Source of the DNA: DATKMS01 sp041497995
Lineage (GTDB): Bacteria; Desulfobacterota; Binatia; HRBIN30
NCBI GenBank assembly: GCA_041497995.1
Contig: JBGQHM010000101.1
Span: forward strand, 1 to 17,935
Length of the DNA: 17,935 nt
Direction: 5' to 3'
The translations under genes were made by a program, and so were the position numbers. Below the pieces are notes generated by a model. The model saw nothing but the letters and a program-made list of their open reading frames with translations. It was not told where the DNA came from and did not search any database. Shown here in pieces: positions 1 to 5,529 of the stretch. The first letter of the stretch is position 1. The number at the start of each line of letters is the position of its first letter.

Positions 1-1
1 A

Positions 2-574
2 GTGCTCGGCACAGGGCTGTTGCTGGTAGTGATGAGCTCCAGCGCAGCGACAGCCCAAACTCAAACCACCGCCTTCACGTATCAAGGCCAACTGACCGAC
101 GCCGGCGCTCCGGCGAACGCGAGTTACGACCTGCGGTTTGCGCTCTTCGACACCGTGGCGGGCGGGACGCAGATTGGCTCGCCGCAAACTGTTCCTACCG
201 TGTCGGTGAGCAGCGGCGTCTTCACGGTGCAGCTCGACTTTGGCGTCAACGCCTTTCCAGGCGCGAACCGGTCCTTGGAGATTGGCGTGAAGCCGGCCGG
301 CGTGGGCAGCTTCACGACCCTCGCGCCGCGCCAGCAGATCAGCTCGACGCCGTACGCCATTCGCACACCTCGGTTTCTCACCCTGATTGCTTTCGTCTTG
401 TCGAACGCGGCTCGTGCGGCGGCGGGACAGAACAACCCTGCCTACGCCCTCTACGAGCTGCTGCCGTCGGACCTGGCCACCGCCCAATCAATCGCGACGC
501 AGCTGAAGCTATTGCTGCTCGTGCCGGGGCAGCAAGATCATTCGGTGCAGCTGTTCGCCGACAAGGTGCACTAG
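2..574 (+). CDS. Secreted protein of unknown role, 5' end probably cut by the window
   Basis: The frame is open from the first bases and ends at a TAG at 572-574. It begins with a hydrophobic stretch (LGTGLLLVVMSSSAATA) followed by an Ala-rich cleavage-like site, so it looks like the rest of a signal peptide whose Met/Lys start lies upstream; GTG at position 2 is only the first possible start seen. Residues about 24-120 (FTYQGQLTDAG...YDLRFALFD...STPYAIR) match, from memory, a domain found at the N-terminus of many secreted or tail-fibre-like proteins of environmental bacteria. After the PYAIR motif such proteins normally continue into long Ala/Thr-rich or beta-rich regions. Here the last roughly 70 residues instead form a hydrophobic, helix-like tail (RFLTLIAFVLSNAARAAAG...) and stop. 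It may be a truncated or rearranged family member. No function is assigned. Confidence 0.6.
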   Translation: MLGTGLLLVVMSSSAATAQTQTTAFTYQGQLTDAGAPANASYDLRFALFDTVAGGTQIGSPQTVPTVSVSSGVFTVQLDFGVNAFPGANRSLEIGVKPAGVGSFTTLAPRQQISSTPYAIRTPRFLTLIAFVLSNAARAAAGQNNPAYALYELLPSDLATAQSIATQLKLLLLVPGQQDHSVQLFADKVH

Positions 575-584
575 GGACCTCTCC

Positions 585-658
585 CCTAACCCCGGCGACG
601 GGAACAGGAAAACGCTTCCCCCTTCCCTCGTTAGGTCCTCGTAGGGAAGGGGGTTAGG
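585..658. terminator. Nested inverted repeats between the first gene and radA, possible terminator
   Basis: An 11-bp perfect inverted repeat (cccccttccct at 618-628, agggaaggggg at 643-653) encloses a 14-nt loop. A second 9-bp pair (cctaacccc at 585-593, ggggttagg at 650-658) competes for the same right arm. The inner hairpin is very GC-rich but is not followed by a run of T, so it is not a canonical intrinsic terminator. It lies just after the stop of the upstream gene and just before the radA promoter, where a transcription stop would be expected. A small intergenic repeat element is the alternative. Confidence 0.4.
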
Positions 659-682
659 TTCCAACACCACGGCTGCTATAGA
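654..682 (+). promoter_or_regulatory. Candidate radA promoter, extended -10 inside a dyad
   Basis: TGCTATAGA at 674-682 reads as an extended -10 element (TG-n-TATAGA). A weak -35 (TTAGGT, 654-659) lies 17 nt upstream. The radA GTG starts only 6 nt after the -10, so transcription would begin at or next to the start codon. The -10 lies between the arms of a perfect 7-bp inverted repeat (ccacggc 667-673, gccgtgg 686-692), which could be an operator. This is sequence inspection only. Confidence 0.4.
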
Positions 683-688
683 ACCGCC

Positions 689-2047
689 GTGGCCAAACCA
701 CGCACCGTCTTCGCCTGTCAGAGCTGTGGCTTCCAGTCGCCACGCTGGCTGGGTCGCTGCCCTGACTGCCAGGCATGGAACACCCTCGTCGAGGAACGTC
801 AGGAGAGCGAGACGGAGATGGCGCGCTACGCGCCGAAGGGCGCGACGGCAACCGCCGAGCCCATCACGGCCGTACAGGCGCTGCCGGATACCCGGCGCTC
901 ATCGGGAATCGGCGAGCTCGACCGCGTCCTCGGTGGCGGGGTGGTTCCCGGTTCCGTCATCTTGATTGGCGGCGATCCAGGCATCGGCAAGTCCACCCTC
1001 GTGTTGCAGGCGCTTGCTGCCCTCGCACGTGGCGGCACGACGCTGTACGTGTCGGGCGAGGAGTCGCCGCAGCAGATCAAGATGCGCGCCGACCGGTTGC
1101 ACATCGCCGAAGATCAGCTGCTCGTGCTGGCCGAGACGTCCCTGGAGCGCATCATTGCGCACACCAAGAAGATCGCCCCGTCGGTATTGGCGATCGACTC
1201 GATTCAGACCGTGTTCACCGAACACCTCGGCTCGGCACCCGGCAGCATCGGCCAGGTCCGTGAGAGCGCCGGCCAACTTGTCCTGCTGTCGAAGGGCACG
1301 AACCTGGCCACTTTCTTGGTTGGGCACGTCACCAAAGAGGGCTCCTTCGCGGGCCCGCGCGTTCTCGAGCACATGGTGGACACGGTGCTCTACTTCGAGG
1401 GCGACCGCGGGCATTCCTTCCGCATCCTGCGGGCTGTGAAGAATCGCTTCGGCTCGACCAACGAGATCGGCGTGTTCGCGATGAAGGAGGACGGGCTGCA
1501 GCCGGTGCCGAATCCCTCGGAGCTGTTCCTCGCCGAGCGACCGGTCGAGGTATCCGGGTCGGTGGTAATCGCTAGCATGGAAGGGACGCGGCCGATCCTG
1601 GTGGAGCTACAGGCGTTAGTCTCTCCGACCTCGTTTGGCACGCCGCGGCGCACCACCCTGGGGATCGACCCGAATCGTGTGGCGCTCCTCATCGCCGTGC
1701 TCGAAAAGAAGATGGGGCTCCACATGCTCGGCCACGACGTGTTCGTAAACGTCGCCGGTGGGGTGCGCATCGATGAGCCGGCAGTCGACCTGGGCGTCGT
1801 TGCGGCTGTGGCCTCCAGCTTCCTCGACAAGCCGGTCGACGCACGCACGCTCGTCATCGGCGAAGTTGGTTTGGCAGGCGAGGTCCGGGCGGTGAGCCAG
1901 GTCGACGCCCGCGTGCGCGAGGCGATGAAGCTGGGGTTCTCGCGCTGCATCCTCCCTGAATCGTCACGCCGGCAGCTCCCGATTCTCAGCGGCGTCGAGC
2001 TGCACGGGGTCACGTCGCTGGCCCAAGCATGGGATCTGCTGTTTTGA
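689..2047 (+). CDS. radA: DNA repair protein RadA (Sms), recombination branch-migration ATPase
   Basis: RadA is a RecA-paralogue ATPase/helicase that processes recombination intermediates and helps extend RecA-driven strand exchange. The 452-residue length is typical. The N-terminus carries a four-cysteine zinc finger (C10, C13, C24, C27). The Walker A motif GGDPGIGKST is at 94-103, and the RadA-specific KNRFG motif is at 251-255. The C-terminal third is the Lon-protease-like domain (GVRIDEPAVDLGVVAA...; VIGEVGLAGEVR). The GTG start gives the usual family beginning MAKPRTVFACQSCG. No Shine-Dalgarno sequence precedes it, which fits a leaderless transcript from the -10 element 6 nt upstream. 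The next gene has its own long leader, so radA is probably transcribed alone. Identification is secure; leaderless expression is inference. Confidence 0.97.
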   Translation: MAKPRTVFACQSCGFQSPRWLGRCPDCQAWNTLVEERQESETEMARYAPKGATATAEPITAVQALPDTRRSSGIGELDRVLGGGVVPGSVILIGGDPGIGKSTLVLQALAALARGGTTLYVSGEESPQQIKMRADRLHIAEDQLLVLAETSLERIIAHTKKIAPSVLAIDSIQTVFTEHLGSAPGSIGQVRESAGQLVLLSKGTNLATFLVGHVTKEGSFAGPRVLEHMVDTVLYFEGDRGHSFRILRAVKNRFGSTNEIGVFAMKEDGLQPVPNPSELFLAERPVEVSGSVVIASMEGTRPILVELQALVSPTSFGTPRRTTLGIDPNRVALLIAVLEKKMGLHMLGHDVFVNVAGGVRIDEPAVDLGVVAAVASSFLDKPVDARTLVIGEVGLAGEVRAVSQVDARVREAMKLGFSRCILPESSRRQLPILSGVELHGVTSLAQAWDLLF

Positions 2048-2097
2048 AAAACACCAGCTGGGCTATTGCACAAAAAGTTCTTTCTGTGGTACCTGCG

Positions 2098-2179
2098 TAC
2101 TCCCCTCGCTGCCGAACCCTGGTGGGTCGGCAGCCGACGCGTGGGCAGGCGGCCATGTGCCGGAGCAACTGGGGGAGTA
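2098..2179 (+). promoter_or_regulatory. Structured leader segment, candidate cis-regulatory RNA
   Basis: The 279-nt gap between radA and the transglycosylase gene holds a closed multi-helix arrangement. A closing helix pairs tactcccc (2098-2105) with ggggagta (2172-2179). Inside it lie a perfect 8-bp hairpin (gctgccga 2108-2115 with tcggcagc 2127-2134) and a short cggc/gccg stem (2150-2153, 2159-2162). I could not match it to any riboswitch core I know. A weak promoter-like TTGCAC (2066-2071) with TACCTG 18 nt later would start transcription right at the closing helix. Confidence 0.35.
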
Positions 2180-2260
2180 GGTAGTAAGGAGCACAGCCAG
2201 TGAGTCATTGTCGTATGCGAGTCATGCGAGCAAGGAGAACGGGCGTGTAGACAAATCCAC

Positions 2261-2301
2261 GTTGCCCGAGGGCGCCTCAGGCTCTTCCCCACCCGGGCAA
2301 C
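2261..2301 (+). promoter_or_regulatory. Hairpin just upstream of the transglycosylase ribosome-binding site
   Basis: gttgcccg (2261-2268) pairs perfectly with cgggcaac (2294-2301), with a smaller agg/cct stem (2269-2271, 2275-2277) inside. It ends about 12 nt before a strong Shine-Dalgarno region (ggagggagg, 2313-2321), so it could act as the second, expression-controlling part of the leader. No T-tract follows, so it is not an intrinsic terminator. Confidence 0.35.
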
Positions 2302-2326
2302 CAGCAATGAAAGGAGGGAGGAACCC

Positions 2327-3505
2327 ATGCGATTCGGAACATCGCAGGCGCTCGCGCTTGCATCACTATGTCTATCAGTAACAGCCGGGTGTTCGGTGAT
2401 TCGACGCCCGAGCAGCGAGACGGAATCTTGGAGATGGATGCAGAACGCATCCGCGGAAGCGTCCACCCAAACCCCCCAATACTCCTTGGGCCACGGTGCA
2501 GCGGCTGGCACCCGCCCCGCCGAGTTTGATTTCTCCCACCCTCGCGTTGACGACTTCGTCACGCGGTTCCAAACCGATCTCCGTGCCTCTTTCGCTAGCG
2601 CGCTGTCGCGCAGCGGTCGCTACGTGCCGCGCATGTCGTCGATCCTCGAGAAGGAAGGAGTGCCGCAGGAGCTGGCGTATCTGCCGTTGATCGAAAGTGG
2701 CTTTCGTACACAAGCCGTGTCGCGGGCGGGTGCGGTGGGGCCGTGGCAGTTCATCCGTCGCACCGGCCAACGCTACGGCTTGCGCATCGACAGCTACGTC
2801 GATGAGCGGCGCGATCCCGTTAAGTCCACCCATGCCGCGGCGCGCTACCTGAAGGACCTGTACGCGATGTTCGGCGATTGGCACCTGTCGCTGGCGGCCT
2901 ACAACACCGGCGAAGGCAACATCAGCCGCATCCTGGGCAAGGGGTATGCGGATGATTTCTGGCAAATGAGCGACCGCGGGTACCTCTATCATGAGACCGA
3001 GAACTACGTCCCGCAGTTCCTTGCCGCACTGCACATTGCGGAGGAGCCCCAGGCCTACGGCTTCGATCCTTCCGAAGAAGCGCCGGTGCACTACGACTTG
3101 GTGACCATCAACAAGCCGCTGGCGCTGTCAACGGTTGCACAGCTCAGCGGGACCTCGACGGACACGATCAAGGAGCTGAACCCCGCATTGCACCGCGGCG
3201 TTGTGCCGCCGCAAGGGTATGCGGTGCGCCTGCCGAAGGGGACGAAGGGCACGTTCGAGGTGGCCCTGGCCAATCTGCCGCCGACCTATTTCACACGCGC
3301 CATCCACCCGCAGACCCGGGCGCGTCGCGGAAGCGGGGTGGGGCGCAAAGGCCGCCGGCATCGCGGTCGCGTCGTCGCCGGAGTCGCAACGAAGCATCAG
3401 GTGCTGGCGAAGGCGGGCGGGCGCCTCCCGGCGCAGGTCGCGAGGAGGCCAGCCCCCACCGTCGTGGCGTCGCACCACCGCGGGCATTCGCACATCGTCG
3501 ACTAG
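2327..3505 (+). CDS. mltD: MltD-like membrane-bound lytic murein transglycosylase with LysM domain
   Basis: The protein cleaves the MurNAc-GlcNAc bond of peptidoglycan with formation of 1,6-anhydroMurNAc, at the outer-membrane/periplasm side. It has 392 residues. The N-terminal hydrophobic segment ends in VTAGC (Cys22), a slightly atypical lipobox because Thr sits at -3. The SLT catalytic domain spans about 105-240, with the catalytic Glu123 in LPLIESGF and the family motifs GPWQFIRRTGQRYGL and LAAYNTGEGN (189-198). One LysM peptidoglycan-binding domain lies at about 256-305 (TVAQLSGTSTDTIKELNP). The ATG is preceded by a strong ggagggagg. The last 60 residues are unusually rich in Arg/Lys/His, with no second recognisable LysM where MltD-type proteins often have one. 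A long structured leader precedes it. Function is well supported; exact paralogue naming is less so. Confidence 0.9.
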   Translation: MRFGTSQALALASLCLSVTAGCSVIRRPSSETESWRWMQNASAEASTQTPQYSLGHGAAAGTRPAEFDFSHPRVDDFVTRFQTDLRASFASALSRSGRYVPRMSSILEKEGVPQELAYLPLIESGFRTQAVSRAGAVGPWQFIRRTGQRYGLRIDSYVDERRDPVKSTHAAARYLKDLYAMFGDWHLSLAAYNTGEGNISRILGKGYADDFWQMSDRGYLYHETENYVPQFLAALHIAEEPQAYGFDPSEEAPVHYDLVTINKPLALSTVAQLSGTSTDTIKELNPALHRGVVPPQGYAVRLPKGTKGTFEVALANLPPTYFTRAIHPQTRARRGSGVGRKGRRHRGRVVAGVATKHQVLAKAGGRLPAQVARRPAPTVVASHHRGHSHIVD

Positions 3506-3507
3506 GG

Positions 3508-3575
3508 CCTGCGGCCAGCATCATTTCTATGGCCCGCTCCCCGTTGGGTCGCTCCGGGCTGCCAAGTCCGACAGG
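3508..3575 (+). repeat. Dispersed intergenic element, copy 1 (3' of the transglycosylase gene)
   Basis: This 68-nt stretch, 2 nt after the transglycosylase stop codon, is nearly the same as 13125-13190, which follows another stop codon by 2 nt. A 26-nt run (3516-3541) and a 16-nt run (3560-3575) are identical in both copies. Two single-base indels and a 6-nt variable patch (3554-3559) separate them. The ends form an imperfect inverted repeat (cctgcgg at the start, ccgacagg at the end). The indels would break any reading frame, so it is non-coding: a REP/MITE-like or 3'-UTR element. Confidence 0.7.
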
Positions 3576-3599
3576 TATCTAACTGACACCGGGTGTGTG

Positions 3600-4433
3600 T
3601 CACTGACCGCCCGGCGGCGGGCACCCGTTGAGTGTCGCGTTCACCGCCTGCAGCAGCTCATTCACCGTTACCTCCCCATCCTGATTGGCATCAAAGCTGG
3701 GACACGTACCCAGATCGAGGTTGCCGAGGGCGATGTTGACGCCGCTGATGAGCTCCGTGACGGCGACGTCACCGCTGCCGTCGCAATCGCCGACGCATGT
3801 GTTCGCCGGGGGCGTGGGTGTGTCGGTTGGTGTCGGTAGGTCGGTTGGCGTTGGCGTTGGCAGCTCGGGAGGCGTGTCCGTTGGGGTTGGTGTCGGTGTT
3901 GCCAGGTCACCGGCGATCACCTGGAACGTCGTTGCGGCCGACGCGTCGCCAAAACTGCTCCCGTTGAGGTTCACGCTGTTGCCGGCACCGAACAGGGTGG
4001 CGGTCCCCGACTGAGCCGGCGCCTGCCACGTAAAGTCGAACGACGCGACGCCGTTAGCGTCGGTGCCCTTGGGGCCTGTGTGGGTAACTTCCCCGCTCAA
4101 CAGGCGCTCGCCTTGCCCGCTCACACTGCCCAACTTCCCGGAGCTCGCGGCGACGTCGAGCCCCGCGGCGACCTGCTGTGACGACTGCGATTGGATCACG
4201 AAGCGAAACGTTGCCGTTGCACCCAGCGCGACCTGGTCCGGGCCCTCGAAATGCACGGTCGGCTGCACACCGCCGAGATGGCAGGCGCTACAGATGCCGT
4301 TGGCAGGCTGCTTCCCCGAGGAACCTATCTTGCCGGTGGAATTGGCGCGGGTGGGGTGCGGCCACAATCCCGTGAATGCGACAATGACCAGTGCTGTCCA
4401 GGCGATTCGAGTGTACCGTGACCGTATTCGCAA
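3600..4433 (-). CDS. Secreted CxxCH protein with Pro/Thr linker and dockerin-like double EF-hand
   Basis: This 277-residue exported protein starts at TTG (complement of 4431-4433), chosen because a strong ggaggagag lies a few bases upstream and the frame then opens directly into a signal peptide (WTALVIVAFTGLWPHPTRA, cleavage near 30). A single haem-c-type motif CSACH is at 48-52. Residues about 57-175 are a beta-rich domain that, from memory, resembles the 'choice-of-anchor V'/Reelin-like domain (GSVSGQGERLLSGEVTHTG). A Pro/Thr repeat linker follows (about 179-210). Then come two dockerin-like calcium loops with paired cysteines (C213/C217, D216-E227; C244, D248-E259; C271), of the type ...ELISGVNIALG. 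Cysteine and loop spacing suggest a folded module for display or protein interaction at the surface. The partner and role are unknown. It converges with the transglycosylase gene. Confidence 0.8.
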   Translation of the reverse strand: MRIRSRYTRIAWTALVIVAFTGLWPHPTRANSTGKIGSSGKQPANGICSACHLGGVQPTVHFEGPDQVALGATATFRFVIQSQSSQQVAAGLDVAASSGKLGSVSGQGERLLSGEVTHTGPKGTDANGVASFDFTWQAPAQSGTATLFGAGNSVNLNGSSFGDASAATTFQVIAGDLATPTPTPTDTPPELPTPTPTDLPTPTDTPTPPANTCVGDCDGSGDVAVTELISGVNIALGNLDLGTCPSFDANQDGEVTVNELLQAVNATLNGCPPPGGQ

Positions 4434-4537
4434 CGCTCTCCTCCGCTTCGCCAGCCGCGGCGTAGGACAACTGCCGTCAGTTTCTGCGGCGACGGCGCGG
4501 TTGAATCAAGTGATTGCAGCGTAGCGGCGCGCGTTAA

Positions 4538-5527
4538 TCAAGGCGCATCGTTGGCGGCGCGCGGCGGATTCGCTTCGGCGGCCGCTGTCATCGGGGCCTT
4601 CCACAGCAGAAACACGATGCCGCCGGTGAGGCCGGTGAGCAGCACGACCACGCTCGACAGCAACCCGAGTGCCACCGCGGAAGCGCGGTCGACGCCGAGC
4701 TGCGCGAGAAAGAACCAATAGCCACCTTCGCGGATGCCGATGCCGCTGAAGCTCACCGGTAGCATGCCGGCAATGTTCACCACCGGCACGAAAATGAAGA
4801 AGAACGGCGCGGGAACCTTAATGCCCAAAGCCCATGCCAGCAAAATTTGGGTGCCGATCTGCATGAAGTGAAAGATGCCTGCCACGACGCTGGTCTCGGC
4901 AAGCAACCGATAATCATTCCAATAGGGAGCGAGATCGCGTTCGACCAACGAGCGCCACCGATTCTCCGGTGCTAGGAAGCGCACCGCCAGCTTGAGACCG
5001 AACAGCCAGCCCAACAGCGTTGTGGGTGGAACCACCCAGGCTGCTAGATGCAGCAGCCGTGGCAGGTGGTAGCCCGGCTGAAGGAGAATCGCGAACGCGG
5101 CAATCCACACCAGGACCACGAACCCTAGACCGCGGTCCGCCAATACCGTAGTGAACGCCAGCGCCCTGCGCTTCTGCCCGCCCGCCAAGAACAGTGCGCG
5201 GCCGATGTCACCGGCGACAGTGCTCGGTGCGAACAGGTTCATGTACATCCCGGTGAAGTACGCGCCGAAGAACTGGCTGAACGGTTCCCGAAAACCAAGC
5301 GGTCGGGCCAGCATCGTCCAGCGGACCGCGGTAACAACCTGACTCGCGATGTACCCCAGCAGCGCGGCGATGACCCAACCCGGTTGGGCGCGCGCGACCG
5401 CCCCCGCGAGCTCGGACAGGTCGGTCTCCTTGAGGAGGACGACCAGCAGTACGACGCTGAGGCCTACCTTCAGCCACGGGGACGACAGCCACCCCCGCGC
5501 GGGTTCAGTGCCGGTAACGGCAGCCAC
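4538..5527 (-). CDS. Flippase-like / LPG-synthase transmembrane-domain protein (UPF0104 type)
   Basis: This polytopic inner-membrane protein of 329 residues belongs to the lysylphosphatidylglycerol-synthase TM-domain family (YbhN/AglD-like), whose members are thought to move or modify lipid-linked molecules. About seven or eight hydrophobic segments are visible (for example 21-32, 51-65, 133-150, 160-177, 213-235, 241-259, 284-309). Family-type motifs are NLFAPSTVAGDIGR (97-110), ADRGLG (130-135) and LPVSFSGIGIREGGY (256-270). The GTG at the complement of 5525-5527 lies 2 nt after the gamma-glutamyltransferase stop, so the two are almost certainly co-transcribed and translationally coupled. 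The frame stays open further upstream, but only antisense to that enzyme's coding sequence, so the longer version is rejected. No soluble LPG-synthase domain is present. The substrate is unknown. Confidence 0.85.
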   Translation of the reverse strand: MAAVTGTEPARGWLSSPWLKVGLSVVLLVVLLKETDLSELAGAVARAQPGWVIAALLGYIASQVVTAVRWTMLARPLGFREPFSQFFGAYFTGMYMNLFAPSTVAGDIGRALFLAGGQKRRALAFTTVLADRGLGFVVLVWIAAFAILLQPGYHLPRLLHLAAWVVPPTTLLGWLFGLKLAVRFLAPENRWRSLVERDLAPYWNDYRLLAETSVVAGIFHFMQIGTQILLAWALGIKVPAPFFFIFVPVVNIAGMLPVSFSGIGIREGGYWFFLAQLGVDRASAVALGLLSSVVVLLTGLTGGIVFLLWKAPMTAAAEANPPRAANDAP

Positions 5528-5529
5528 GA

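Noticed and set aside
2160..2190. gtaggtag in the transglycosylase leader as part of a cyclic-di-GMP (GEMM) riboswitch
   Set aside because: Only this short string resembles the family; the conserved CAAACC-type core and both expected helices are missing.
1390..2562. 390-codon open frame on the minus strand across radA and the leader
   Set aside because: It is antisense to radA's conserved codons and has no recognisable domain; long shadow frames are common in GC-rich DNA.
3300..3505. Frameshift hiding a second LysM domain in the transglycosylase
   Set aside because: I read the other two forward frames across this stretch and neither shows a LysM-like pattern.
3584..3602. tgacac/gtgtca hairpin as a terminator between the convergent genes
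   Set aside because: Only 6 bp, no T-run, and it overlaps the stop codon of the minus-strand gene; too weak to list.
4504..4515. aatca-ag-tgatt dyad as an operator for the CxxCH protein gene
   Set aside because: A 5-bp dyad is expected by chance and no convincing promoter is next to it.
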